This document shows positions 10,232 to 20,231 of a stretch of 64,000 nt of DNA, in pieces. The position numbers and the translations under genes were made by a program. Under the pieces are notes generated by a model. The model did no database searches and was not told where the DNA came from. It saw nothing but the letters and a program-made list of their open reading frames with translations. Numbering within the stretch: position 1 is the first letter of the stretch; every line of letters starts with the position of its first letter. The stretch is from Diplonema japonicum (Eukaryota; Euglenozoa; Diplonemea; Diplonemida; Diplonemidae). The stretch spans positions 124,001 to 188,000 of the forward strand of contig OZ025690.1 in assembly GCA_964019335.1 (NCBI GenBank), read 5' to 3'.

Positions 10232-11078
10232 TTTTATTTAATTTTTGTAAAGTTAAATGAGGAAATTTCGGACACTGTGAACCCTTTATGTTCACTTCTG
10301 CGAAATGTTCGATGTCAAGACTAAGCCTGACTGCCTGAGAAGGCGATGTCAAATTGACAGAATTCTGTAGGTTTTGTGTAATTTGTGTCGGCACTTGATC
10401 ATCGCTCTTCAGAAATTGCTGGTTTTGTGCGGGGGCTTGATCAGGTCTGACTTCCAGCCAAAATAGCAGGTTCCTTCATCAACAAGGTATTGTGCAAAAG
10501 AACGCCTGTATGCACGGCCAGTGTAATTTTCGGCATTTGCCAGCCTCAGGTGTGATGCTTGGTGGCCCGGAAACGTGGTAAAGCGTGTTTATGCCTCTTT
10601 TGCCTCGGATGCTTGACTGTTTTTTGCCTCAGATACCTGACTGTGGTTTGGGTTGGTTGGGTTACGTCTCATATTTTGCGAGGCGATTAATGTATGTGTC
10701 GAGCGACGTTTGTAAAAGCGCAACATGCCGTAGCTCAGTGGTAGCTCAGTGGTTAGGTCGTCGCACTCGTCTCCTGGAGACGCCAGATCAAATCCTGAAC
10801 CGAACTTTTTCGATAAAATCGGGGTCAAAAAAAACGGTCCCTCGGGGTTTGAACAGATGCAAAAAATGAAGACGAATACCGAAAAAGCCCGAAAATTGCT
10901 CAGAGTAAAAATCAGATTTTACCTGATTTTTACGGCACCTTTTTTAAGCCAAATTCGGCCTATTACCTGATTTTTATTCTTTTCACTTTATTTTTACTCG
11001 TGAACGGTAAAGTGATTTCTGATTTTTGTATGGCTCTTTAGGAATTTCCTCATGCAACTTTACAAAAATTAAATAAAA
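10232..11078. mobile_element. About 847-bp inverted-repeat element with tRNA-like core
   Basis: The left end (10232-10268, TTTATTTAATTTTTGTAAAG onward) and right end (11041-11078) are inverted copies differing at about two of 36 positions. Inside, at about 10728-10800 on the plus strand, TAGCTCAGTGGTTAGG resembles a tRNA A box, with a degenerate B box further on. Subterminal repeats of the form TACCTGATTTTTA recur near both ends. No transposase is visible. The target duplication is unclear in this AT-rich context. Confidence 0.65.
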
Positions 11079-11119
11079 AGGAAAAAAAAAAAAAAAAAAA
11101 AAAAAAATACTATTTTTTT

Positions 11120-12340
11120 TTAATAAACTGTATGCACACCAATCTCATGGGGGGAGACACAAACCCTTGCGGGTTTTCTGCGAAAGTCGGTGGTTTGAGC
11201 AGCAGAGGAAGGCCGGGCCCGTTTCCGATTCGACACGCTTTTCGAGACGAGGAAAGCAAGTTTGTCAGCGACCGACTGCGGGAGAGAAGGACGGGGGATC
11301 GACACCCCATTGGCCACGAGATACCTGGCGGCTATATCCTGAAGCGACGTATTTGTGTCGACGAAATGAGGTATCTTGTACAGAGTAGAGGAGTAAACAA
11401 CCCTTGACTCCCGTGGCCTCGGCGTCCGCTTCGGCTTTTCCCCGCCAAAAATATATGAGCAGCCACCCCAAGTTATAGCACCATGCCCGCTTCGTGGTGA
11501 AGGTGCGTCGCCTTGAAATGTGACTTCCTCCCATGTTTTGGTTTCCAGGTCGAACCTCCAAAGGTCGTTGAAATACTCGGTGCAATCTGATGCATCGCCG
11601 CCGAATATGTAGAGGTGCTTACCGGTGGTCCATGACACTTGAGAATATCTTCCTTTGGGACGTGTTGCGGGATCGCTGTATAGTTCCTCCCACTTTTCTG
11701 TTTCGAAGTCAAAACACCAAAGGTCGTTGTTCCACTCGAGGCTGAAGCCGTTGTTGCGTGTCATACCTCCGAAGAGGTACGCCTTCTGCCCCAGTGTCGC
11801 TACCGTGTGGCCGCTTCTTGGAGACGGCGATGTGATGGATTTTGGTTCAACAGTTTCCCAAACACGGGATTCCAGATCGAGCGCGCAAACGTCGGATCTA
11901 CACGCGCCTCTGAAATTCGCGCCGTAGAAAATGTACATTTTTGATTTGTAAATGGCTGCAGCGTGGCCTTTTCGGCTCAGTGGTTGGTTCACTGTTGTGA
12001 CCTGTGTCCAGGTGTGGGTTCCCTTGAGGGTTAGTTCGTGTACTGCGTTCACGCACCCGCTTCCGGTGAGGCCGCCGAACGTCACCATCTTGTCGTTCCA
12101 CACTACGGCTGTTTGTGACAGGGTTTTCGGGACGATCTCGGCTCGATGGACCTCGAGCTTTTCCCAGACCCCTTTTTCAAGGTCCATGGCGTGGACATCT
12201 TCGTAGTACCTTTCTATGACCCCGCCCCCGTACACGAAGAGCTTGCCCTCGTGCACCACCATCGACATGCAGCAGCCCTTCCGTGGGTGCTCCGACCCGT
12301 CCGCTACGTCCACGCGCGTCCAAAACCCGTCTGAAACCAT
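11120..12340 (-). CDS. Kelch-repeat beta-propeller protein
   Basis: 406 residues with about six Kelch blades; glycine-doublet strands recur as FVYGGG, VTFGGLTG, YIFYGAN, YLFGGMT, YIFGGDA and YIFGGEK, each followed by a W-bearing strand such as VWEKLEV or TWTQV. Such propellers bind proteins, often as scaffolds or E3 adaptors. No BTB, F-box or catalytic domain is attached. The C-terminal 90 residues are basic and lie outside the propeller. Twenty-five A residues on the coding strand immediately precede the ATG. Partner unknown. Confidence 0.85.
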   Translation of the reverse strand: MVSDGFWTRVDVADGSEHPRKGCCMSMVVHEGKLFVYGGGVIERYYEDVHAMDLEKGVWEKLEVHRAEIVPKTLSQTAVVWNDKMVTFGGLTGSGCVNAVHELTLKGTHTWTQVTTVNQPLSRKGHAAAIYKSKMYIFYGANFRGACRSDVCALDLESRVWETVEPKSITSPSPRSGHTVATLGQKAYLFGGMTRNNGFSLEWNNDLWCFDFETEKWEELYSDPATRPKGRYSQVSWTTGKHLYIFGGDASDCTEYFNDLWRFDLETKTWEEVTFQGDAPSPRSGHGAITWGGCSYIFGGEKPKRTPRPRESRVVYSSTLYKIPHFVDTNTSLQDIAARYLVANGVSIPRPSLPQSVADKLAFLVSKSVSNRKRARPSSAAQTTDFRRKPARVCVSPHEIGVHTVY

Positions 12341-12383
12341 TTTTTTTTTTTTTTTTTTTTTTTTTCCTTGGGTTCTTTTTTTT

Positions 12384-12514
12384 TTAGAAAAGAGGCACGT
12401 TCACAGCAGGTGCACCTATAATGTGTCCCGTCGACAACCACCTCTTCAGAGTGGCGTTGTGACCATAGCTTGGAGCATCCCAGGCAGTCGCGTATTTTAT
12501 TGCGCGTGCCACGG
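12384..12514 (-). CDS. Unresolved small coding exon (possible Cys-rich zinc-binding peptide)
   Basis: A GC-balanced island begins after a T run and CTACCAG, a good 3' splice site, so 12514 is probably an exon start. Two frames look protein-like. One ends in TAA at 12384 (contains TAWDAPSYGHNATLKRWLS). The other carries CLGC and YRCTCC in a CW-finger-like spacing but meets no stop before the A tract. An upstream exon may lie near 12530-12580. I cannot tell which frame is used. Confidence 0.3.
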
Positions 12515-12614
12515 CTGGTAGAAAAAAAAAAAAAAGAACTGCTTGCAGTGAACCGCGTTTTTCTTTTTTCCCCTTATTCTGGAGGGAAACCGAAATTCAA
12601 GAAAAGATACTAAA

Positions 12615-12650
<36 letters not shown>

Positions 12651-12861
12651 AACAAAGGAAACATATAAATTTTGTTAAGATCTAACATCTAAAGCATTAT
12701 TTTGTAGACAACAACAACACATGTTCGGGGTGGGTGGGGTGGGGGGATGGGAAAGGAGAGGTTGTGAGCGTGGTGGAGGGGGGTTAATACAGTTCGATAA
12801 AGGGGGGGGGGGGGGGGGGGGACGTTCAAAAAAAATCTAAAAGACAAAGGAAACAGCATAT
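12515..12861. repeat. Homopolymer-rich spacer
   Basis: Long A runs, a G run near 12804 and GGTGGGGTGGGG repeats. Apart from a short coding-like piece near 12530-12580 nothing is recognisable. Confidence 0.5.
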
Positions 12862-14742
12862 CTAATAATACTTCTTCGACCTCTCGTGTATCTCCTGCTG
12901 GTGAGCGAGGATGGTGTAGTCCCGCTGCTCCAGCTGGTGTCGACGTGCACGGAGCTCCAGCTCCTCCTCGACGAGGGGGCGCTCCTGGTCTTCTACAAGC
13001 TTTCTTCGTTGGGTGTACGTGGCGTTCTCCGACTCTAAGGAGGCCAGAGACTGCGTTTGGATCATCAACTGGTTTCCAAATGCGTTAATAGCCTTCTCTA
13101 CTTCTGCCATGTTGCCAACACTTTCATTGTACAGCTGCATCTCTACTTCGTACTGCTGCTCCGCTTGGGCTCTGACTTCAGCCAGCCTCGTTAGCCCTGC
13201 CATCGCCTCTTGTTCAGCAGCGGTAAGTTCTGCCGTTACCATTTCGAGTCTTGTGAAGCTTTCAGCCTCGCGGGAGACATCCCTCGCAGCTTCTTGCATC
13301 AATCGCTCTGTCTCGATGGACTCGGTTTGCCACCTCCCTGCTTCTGTGTTCGTTATGTGTGTCTGGGTTTTCCCTTCGTTCATTTCGCTCTGTATGGCAG
13401 CGAACCTTTCCTCGCTGATGGTCTGCTGGTTGAGTGCGTAGGCAACGTTTTCTTTCTGCATGTCGTGGCGCTTCGCGGTCTCGTCACACTCGTCCACCTC
13501 CTTGTTCACCACCACCACCACCTCGTTGTGGCTGTCGACGCACCGCCGCATTTGCAGCTCGCATTCGGCTTGTGTTTCAGTCATCTCATGCATGTTTTGT
13601 CTGTGTGCTTCCAGTGCTGCCACCGCTGCAGCATGCCCCGCCACCGCTTCATCCACTAACTGTTCACTCCTCGTGAGCTTCGCCGTCCTCTCTGCCGTCA
13701 CCCTCGCCGCGTTCATCACGTTCTGCGCTGCTGCCTGCTCCGACGTCATGCTCACGCTCAGCTGTATTTTCGCCTCGTTCAGTCGCGTGTCGAAGTTCGC
13801 AGACTCCTCGTTGTCGCGGACCCTGAAGTACATGCTCTCTAGCAGCGCAGGGTACCTCTCTGCCATTTTCCCCCACTCGCCCCTCGACAGCATCGTGTTC
13901 CCGTTGCTGTCCGCCCTCCTGAACAGGTCCCGCAGCGTAACGGTCGACAACGGGAGCCCAAGCTGGGTGCAGACGGCCTCCCAGTCGTCAAGCGTCAGGG
14001 TCCCCGAATAGTGGTTGATGAGGTGCTCGTAGACATATATTGTCTTCTCGTCGTGAGTAACATCGGTGTGATGGAGTGCCATGCGGCTGTGAATGTGTGT
14101 AGGGATGATGGGGCGCACTGGAACAGGGTTAGGACCAGGAAGCGGCACCGAAGGGAGCGGTGCGGCAGCAGGAGACGAAGGGAAGGACGTAGGGAGAGGA
14201 ACTGCGGGGATGGCGACAGGGATCGGCACAGGTGCTGGGTCGGCAGGGCTGATGAGTGTTGGCGACGACGCAATCGGACGCGGCACGGGTGAGGGCTCCA
14301 TCCTTGTATAGGTTTGGGCAGAGAGCCCGGGAGAAGACGGCGTTATTGACGGCAGCGAAGAGCCGTGCACCAAGACGGGTTCCACCTTTGAGAACATTGG
14401 GAGGATGGGCTCTACTCGGGGGGGTAGGTCGGGCTTCTTGTACACAGGTGGGTGCACAGGTGGGGGAATCTGCTGCTGCACATCAGTCACCCATGACTCC
14501 GCTTCGAACACGTACAGCTGACACCCTTCACATGTGTCCTCGATGCTCGTCACGTTCTGCCACGTGGCATCCCTCTCGTTGTACATCTCCATGTGTGTAG
14601 TTACAAACGGCGACCCCCTCACCATCGAGAACACGCTTTCACACCTCGCCACCAGCTCCGGGAAGCTAGGAGGGTACGGAAACTCCATGACATAGTTTTT
14701 CTTCTCGCCCGCGACGTCTCCTGCTGCATGCAGCTCGTACAT
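12862..14742 (-). CDS. BILBO1-like EF-hand coiled-coil cytoskeletal protein
   Basis: 626 residues. The N-terminal 98 residues (FPYPPSFPELVARCESVF; CEGCQLYVFEAESWV; QQQIPPPVHPP) have the layout of the ubiquitin-like N-terminal domain of trypanosome BILBO1, in which a CQLYVF strand is followed by a Trp and an IPP-rich linker. A Pro-rich linker covers about 95-220. An EF-hand-like helix-loop (RADSNGNTMLSRGEW) lies near 270-290, and a long coiled coil fills 310-620. BILBO1 has the same order and a similar length and builds the flagellar pocket collar. The match is from memory of the family, so orthology is inferred. A general EF-hand coiled-coil flagellar protein is the alternative. Confidence 0.65.
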   Translation of the reverse strand: MYELHAAGDVAGEKKNYVMEFPYPPSFPELVARCESVFSMVRGSPFVTTHMEMYNERDATWQNVTSIEDTCEGCQLYVFEAESWVTDVQQQIPPPVHPPVYKKPDLPPRVEPILPMFSKVEPVLVHGSSLPSITPSSPGLSAQTYTRMEPSPVPRPIASSPTLISPADPAPVPIPVAIPAVPLPTSFPSSPAAAPLPSVPLPGPNPVPVRPIIPTHIHSRMALHHTDVTHDEKTIYVYEHLINHYSGTLTLDDWEAVCTQLGLPLSTVTLRDLFRRADSNGNTMLSRGEWGKMAERYPALLESMYFRVRDNEESANFDTRLNEAKIQLSVSMTSEQAAAQNVMNAARVTAERTAKLTRSEQLVDEAVAGHAAAVAALEAHRQNMHEMTETQAECELQMRRCVDSHNEVVVVVNKEVDECDETAKRHDMQKENVAYALNQQTISEERFAAIQSEMNEGKTQTHITNTEAGRWQTESIETERLMQEAARDVSREAESFTRLEMVTAELTAAEQEAMAGLTRLAEVRAQAEQQYEVEMQLYNESVGNMAEVEKAINAFGNQLMIQTQSLASLESENATYTQRRKLVEDQERPLVEEELELRARRHQLEQRDYTILAHQQEIHERSKKYY

Positions 14743-14890
14743 GCTTCTTCTTTTTTCTTTCTTCTCCCCCTCCCCCTCACCTCCTTTTTTTTTTTTGTTT
14801 GTTTATTTCCTGTTATTCTTGTTCGATGCTGCGAGAAAAAAAAACATAACAGAGTAAAAAAAATAAAAATAAAGATAAAAAAAAATCAAA

Positions 14891-17800
14891 TCATTCGGCT
14901 AGCAGACTGTCAGAGTTTGTGAATATGGTAAGAACTGAGGTGTTTAGTGTGCATGGGGAAGGGCTTTTGGTTGCGTGTTGCGTTGCCCGGAAAACGTCAA
15001 GGATGTCGGTGGACGATGGCGCGGTGTGCTCGGCGGGGGGGTACGCTGGTTGGAACTTGCAAGAAAAACAGTAAACAGTGCAACAGTCGACACACTGCCA
15101 ACCCTCCACAACGAACTTCTGCTTGCACTTTGCACAGGCCGCCGACAAAAAGTTCTCAGAAGGCACCATGTCATGCCCTTTACTGCACGTCGTGTCGCGT
15201 TCCTGACGCTCCTCAGGGACAGGTGACATGGCGAGATCGACGGTCTGATGCCCATCAACGGGGCATGTCACACATTCCTCACAGAAATACATATTGATAC
15301 ATAAAACGCACCGAAAAGTTCGCTCTAAGGGGTACTTCTCGCATTTCGAGCACGCGGCATGCCCCTCCCACATAACAGGATCAATGTACTTTTCCTTCTC
15401 ACCCATAAGAGTAGAGCATGTTGGGCATCTGATTGGTCCTGACGTGGAAGGCGTCAGCCACCTGCCGCATGTTCCGCATGACGATGTGGGCTTCTTGAAC
15501 AGGTTCAGTTTTAAGGACAGCACCTCATCGGTATACTCCAAGCCGCAGGCAAGCCTTTCATCTGCATTGATGAGATGGTTGCACGTTTCGCTGCCGCATT
15601 TTGTCAGCTCGACCTGTTCCTTGTTGCTGTCTCGCACGCACGCCTTGTGGCACATATGTGAGCATTGCAACTCTAAATCCGCGCCTGTCTTTTTGCAGTA
15701 TACACATAGCGACTCACAATGTGTATGGATTTTGTCGCTCAGCCCTACTATGCACATTGCGGTATCGATGCTCTGGCTTGTGCCACGGAGGGTTAGCTCG
15801 TTCTCGTTTAATGATGCTTTTTCCAGCCCTGCTGACGTTGCTACGATGTCGAGCATTGTGTGGTTGCACGCAGTGAGCTTGTTTGCAGTCGCGCTGTCAA
15901 GGGTCAAAGATTTGTCAAGGACAGGATGCGAACAGCATTCCAATGTGTTTATTCGCGCTGCTGCAATACGAACAGACTCGCCAGCCCCAGACAGTTGTAT
16001 GCTACTGGCGTCCGTGTTTCTCGCAAGGGTCGCCGTCTGTTCTTGGATCATGGCGAGCTTCATTTTCAGCCCCGCATCCTTGTCGGCTGCGATTTTTTCC
16101 GCAACCAGTTCGCCGCGCAGCTCTTTCGACACAACGGCAAGCTCATGCGCCGCGATACCCACGGCGCCTCTCCACTCTTCCGCTACTTTTAGCATGCTGC
16201 TTGATAGAATGTCCTTGATCTCCTCGCTGTTGATGACGGCGAGTACTTCTTCCACCCCTTTGCTTGCCTCGTTGATTGTGTTCTTTGTGTCAGCAAAATA
16301 CGCTGAGAGCCTCGCTACCGGATCATACTCCTTCGTACTTCGCACCACTGTCTTGGCAAGCGTCACGAGCGTCTTCAAAAGCGCGTCATCGACCAGAGCT
16401 TCCCATTTCATAGCTGTCACTCTTGAGAGTGCCACCAGCACAGGGTCTGTGCTGCTTACGAACCTCCATAGCGCGGTTCTCGGTGTGAGTATTTCGACTT
16501 GCTTGCCTTTGGGGTCTTTGGCGTCGTTGCTGACTACAAGTTTCACGAACTTGGGCTTCCCAGGCGATGGCCACCCGTACAGCGCAGAAGCGAACCACTC
16601 TTTGACAACAGTGAGGAAGACGCTGTCGCTGTTCGACAGTATGCACTCCATGGAGTGGATGTACCCAGCGTTCTTGCCACGTTGGTCCACAGTGTTGCCT
16701 TTCGCGTCGCACAAGATGTGAACTGAAGCGGGGTGCACAGTGTGTGCCCCGTGCTTGTTTTCAATAACACATGACATGTTCGACTCAACAGACTTAACAA
16801 AGCCTACAGGGGGTGTTAAGGAGGTCACCTTGCCATATGTTAACGCAGAAGACATCACCTTATCACCGACGGCAGGCTCGGGGTAGGCAATAAGCCGCCC
16901 AGAAGCTCCTAGAAGACTCGACCCTGTCGGCAATTCATATTCTATCTCTGACACTTCGTTCACCTTGCTGAGTAGCGTGCAGTTGAAGACATCCATCGCA
17001 GACCACAGACCAAGCTCCGTGCCTCTGATCTCGACGGTGTTCAGACCCGCATCCGATGTGCCCCAGCGGTCGTGCATGCGCATGGGCCGTTCTGGGTTCC
17101 AGACAGGTGCGCTCGATAACGGTATCTCGGTGCTGACTCTTGTTGACGTGTTGGTGTTGATGGACTTCCTGAGGTACTCATCCCACGCACGCTCTTCTGC
17201 ATTGCACTCCAAACGCAAGCACAGGCCATCGATGAACAATTTGAGCCTGTTGACGTACGGGGAGATCCCAGATGCGAGCAAGCCAGCAGACGAAAGTTGT
17301 AATGATAAATTGCAGTGCTGCTTGATTTGCGGGAGGAGCGTGGCGAGGCACCAAGCGTGCTTCGGGGGGACGAACAGCAGCCGGCGTTGTTGAGTAAGCC
17401 GTTGTTTAAGAAGCGCAGCGGCTTGCTCACATTGGCTACGCGTCCCTGTGAATCCAAGCCACATGCTGCTGGATGCCTGGCTTAACGACGGCAGCTTGCG
17501 GAGGAGAGATATGTTCCCGAACCACGTGGTGGACTTGAAGGACACCACGCACGCCGCCCCGCAGAGCGTGGTCACCTCGCCAACCTCCTTGCCCCCGTTG
17601 TGCGCGCGGAACATCACCAAATCTTTTACCTTTAAAAGGTCGACCCCCTCGCCCTTGGTGGAGCACTCATTGAACAGAGAAAACTTTTTGAAAACAGGGC
17701 TGTACTCCGTCAGCGTCCAGGATTTTCGTGGCGTTTCCTCTTCCTGGTACACGGCCCACTGAAGAGTGCTCGAAAGATGAGACTCTTGAGCAAGTGTGGC

Positions 17801-18616
17801 ACCGGTTTCCGCAGAAATATCATCAAGGATCCACCGGGGTGTGTTTGGGAAGAGTTTTGTTGTGCACAATGAAGATGGGGTTAACATTGTGGATGCTAGA
17901 CCGCAGACGACCAAGGACGACCCATGCGGTGCAACGAGGGTGTCTGGATACCTGAGAAGCACTGCTGTAAGAGCGGCACGGAGCTGAGCAGGATCAGATG
18001 TTTCGAATGGATTGGGCAAGGTGTTTATCTTCCCCACGGCAGTCCGCAGCGCGGCTCTTAAGACACCCACAGGAACCTTTTTAGAAGTCGGTTGGAACCC
18101 CACTGTTCTCCGCAGACCGCTGTAAGCACCGTCGCTTTGTATCGATACCACGCAGGATGGAACAGCTACGAATCCGTTTGCTCCTTTAACTATTGAAATA
18201 CTGCTTGCAGATATCATTGATTTTGTAGTTGGGGGGTGGTAAGGGAACCCATATGTAGCGTTAGAGCCGGAAATGGTTCCTGTCAGTCCTGGGAGGTGGT
18301 CTTGGATATCGTTCTCCGATAGCAAGACGGGGTCAATCGTTACGTTGATTTCGCTACACGTGCTGTGCGGTGTAAGCTTGCGCCGTTTTGCTGTGGGGGT
18401 GCTTTCCTTGGTTGGTCGTTCTTCCAGCATCACCACCTTACCACAACCGGCAGCTTCACACTGCGCCGTCACCCACTCCGTCACCCACCCACAGGTCACA
18501 ACAGCCTCGGGTACTTCAATCATCACCCGGTTCACTTCTTCTTCCTTTTCATTCGCCTTCCCTGCCGTGAAATCCAACTCATACCCCGACTCTTTTCTCC
18601 AGAATTTGTAGTCCAT
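14891..18616 (-). CDS. Large RING/ZZ-type zinc-finger protein with KH-like segments
   Basis: 1241 residues. The C-terminal quarter is rich in paired Cys/His: a RING-like cluster about 967-1010 (CVYCKK; CSHMCHKAC), further CxxC pairs (CGTCGRW; CPTC), a ZZ-like finger about 1085-1130 (HAACSKCEKYPLERTFRCVL) and a last Cys cluster near 1165-1190. Three segments resemble KH-type strands with a conserved G-T/A-G: GFTGTRSQCEQAAALLK, IQLSGAGESVRIAAARI and LTLRGTSQSIDTAM. This suggests a ubiquitin ligase that may bind nucleic acid. The N-terminal 600 residues match nothing I recognise. Single exon; an A-rich tract precedes the ATG. Confidence 0.7.
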   Translation of the reverse strand: MDYKFWRKESGYELDFTAGKANEKEEEVNRVMIEVPEAVVTCGWVTEWVTAQCEAAGCGKVVMLEERPTKESTPTAKRRKLTPHSTCSEINVTIDPVLLSENDIQDHLPGLTGTISGSNATYGFPYHPPTTKSMISASSISIVKGANGFVAVPSCVVSIQSDGAYSGLRRTVGFQPTSKKVPVGVLRAALRTAVGKINTLPNPFETSDPAQLRAALTAVLLRYPDTLVAPHGSSLVVCGLASTMLTPSSLCTTKLFPNTPRWILDDISAETGATLAQESHLSSTLQWAVYQEEETPRKSWTLTEYSPVFKKFSLFNECSTKGEGVDLLKVKDLVMFRAHNGGKEVGEVTTLCGAACVVSFKSTTWFGNISLLRKLPSLSQASSSMWLGFTGTRSQCEQAAALLKQRLTQQRRLLFVPPKHAWCLATLLPQIKQHCNLSLQLSSAGLLASGISPYVNRLKLFIDGLCLRLECNAEERAWDEYLRKSINTNTSTRVSTEIPLSSAPVWNPERPMRMHDRWGTSDAGLNTVEIRGTELGLWSAMDVFNCTLLSKVNEVSEIEYELPTGSSLLGASGRLIAYPEPAVGDKVMSSALTYGKVTSLTPPVGFVKSVESNMSCVIENKHGAHTVHPASVHILCDAKGNTVDQRGKNAGYIHSMECILSNSDSVFLTVVKEWFASALYGWPSPGKPKFVKLVVSNDAKDPKGKQVEILTPRTALWRFVSSTDPVLVALSRVTAMKWEALVDDALLKTLVTLAKTVVRSTKEYDPVARLSAYFADTKNTINEASKGVEEVLAVINSEEIKDILSSSMLKVAEEWRGAVGIAAHELAVVSKELRGELVAEKIAADKDAGLKMKLAMIQEQTATLARNTDASSIQLSGAGESVRIAAARINTLECCSHPVLDKSLTLDSATANKLTACNHTMLDIVATSAGLEKASLNENELTLRGTSQSIDTAMCIVGLSDKIHTHCESLCVYCKKTGADLELQCSHMCHKACVRDSNKEQVELTKCGSETCNHLINADERLACGLEYTDEVLSLKLNLFKKPTSSCGTCGRWLTPSTSGPIRCPTCSTLMGEKEKYIDPVMWEGHAACSKCEKYPLERTFRCVLCINMYFCEECVTCPVDGHQTVDLAMSPVPEERQERDTTCSKGHDMVPSENFLSAACAKCKQKFVVEGWQCVDCCTVYCFSCKFQPAYPPAEHTAPSSTDILDVFRATQHATKSPSPCTLNTSVLTIFTNSDSLLAE

Positions 18617-18966
18617 TTTTTCTTTTTTTTTTTTTTCTTGCCCTCTTCTTCTTTTTTCCCCTTCTTTTTCTGTTGTTGTTTAGAATTGAATGAAAACCTT
18701 TTTTATAAAAAAAAAAAAGAAATGGTATATAAGAAAGGGGTGGTGGGGGGGCGTGGGGTGTTGTGTGAGAGAAAAAAAAAACTTCCCTTTCCCCCCCACC
18801 CCCGCCACCCTTCCCCTTTTTCTTTTCCTTTTTTTTTTCCTTCTTCTTTCTTCCCACGGTTTTCTTCCGTCTCTGTGTCTGTTCTCAAATATAATATAAA
18901 AACAAAAAAACCAGGGGATGGGGTGGTCATAGAGAACAATTTTTTTCTCTCTCTTTTTTTTTTTAC
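18617..18966. repeat. Spacer between RING gene and UBX gene
   Basis: Pyrimidine and A runs. It may contain a final exon of the UBX gene, since a GTAAAA donor lies at 18966, but no acceptor and exon could be chosen with confidence. Confidence 0.5.
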
Positions 18967-20063
18967 CTCCTAGGCGAAGGCGAAGACTGAGAAGCAGCGA
19001 TGACAGCTGCTCGAGGGTAGAGTTTCTCAGCCTCTATCGTCGAAGAAGGGTCGAGGACCTAATGGTTATTTTTATTTAAATTATTCACCCCATTCCCCCC
19101 CCCCCCCCCCCCACTCCCTCACACCTTGATAGGGTAAGAATTCGAAATAACGAAATCCTTTTTTCCATCGAACGAGTCATGCATGATCACCACGTGACGG
19201 ATGGTCTCAACAGAGTCTGACCGTAAGAAGCGCCGCTTGACCTGAGAGCCATCTAGCATCCTGATGCTTAAGGTGGCGATGTTCTCGCCTCCTTCTGGAG
19301 GCTCTTCTCCTAGGATGTCAGCGCTGCGCTGTTTTTCCTCATACAGTTTTGCAACACGGTCCTCCTCCATCTGCCGCTCGAGGAACGCTTCCTGTTCCGC
19401 CTCAAGCCGGGCTTGTTCCGCAGCATCCCGTTCCTCTTGAAGCCGTTCCGCCTCGGCTTTTTCTCGTTCGGAATTTTCCCGGTCGATTCGTTCCGCTTCG
19501 CGTAGTGCGGCTTCCTGTTCCTCTTGGATGCGTCGGCGTGTGTCCTTCTCGAGACGGTCTGCTCTTTGGGAGATCAACAGCGAGCCTGCTGTTGACATGC
19601 AGTTTTGAAGTTGTGCTGCGAGTTTTTGAGGGGACACAGAACCGCCCTCCAACGCGGTTAGCTTTACGGCAGAAGTGTGGGAATAGATTATCCCTAGGAA
19701 TGGGAAGTTGTTTGCCTGAACCGACCAGCTTGCAAAGTAGCCTTCTTTGGTGTGAACGGACGCCGCCCATATGAGGTACTCGTCTTCAGCTACGGTGCAG
19801 AATTCTTCGCTGGCGATGGAAGTGGCGAAGAGTTCGTTGCCGTCGTGGTCCGCGCTCATGAGCAGGACGAGCAGGAATTTGTGTTCCTCCTTCGCCTTCG
19901 CAAGGCCTTCCCTGAAGCTTGCTACGAATGTCAGCCTATCCGCGTATTCTTGTTTTGCCCCGTTTTGTATTAATAGTTCCTTCGAGCCCCCCTGTACTTT
20001 CTTCCCCGTCACCAGCTCGCTCAAACCAATTATCGAAAAAACGCTTTCTGCTATTTTCAGCAT
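18967..20063 (-). CDS. UAS-UBX domain protein (FAF2/UBXN type)
   Basis: Exon 1 (19125-20063, 313 codons) has a thioredoxin-like UAS domain at about 45-165 (FLLVLLMSADHDGNELF; NNFPFLGIIY), a charged coiled coil at 175-250 (EKAEAERLQEERDAAEQ) and the start of a UBX domain (LDGSQVKRRFLRSDSVETIR; ISNSYPIK). Unspliced, the UBX domain would stop early. Removing a 64-nt intron (19061-19124) restores it: KVLDPSSTIEAEK, then STLEQLSSLLLSLRLRL, matching the last UBX strand. UAS-UBX proteins recruit the p97/CDC48 ATPase to ubiquitinated or lipid-droplet/ER clients. The exact stop is uncertain, as a second intron may start at 18966. Twenty-one A residues precede the ATG. Confidence 0.8.
19061..19124 (-). 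other. Intron, 64 nt, UBX gene
   Basis: GTGTGAGG donor and CCATTAG acceptor; contains a long G run on the coding strand. Phase 0, after the Lys of YPIK. Its removal completes the UBX fold. Confidence 0.75.
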
Positions 20064-20231
20064 TTTTTTTTTTTTTTTTTTTTTACCCGCAAACCCAAAA
20101 AAAAAAAAAAAAAAAAAAAAAAAACAATGTAAATAAGTGTTCCTTTGGTGGTGATATAAAGGGTAAAAGGAGGTGGAATAGAAAAAGAAAGCGTTTGGGA
20201 AAAAAAAAAAAAAAAGGAATAGAAGAAATAC

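Noticed and set aside
15294-16721. 475-codon plus-strand frame opposite the RING protein
   Set aside because: Ser-rich antisense artefact; the sense frame is continuous and has zinc motifs.
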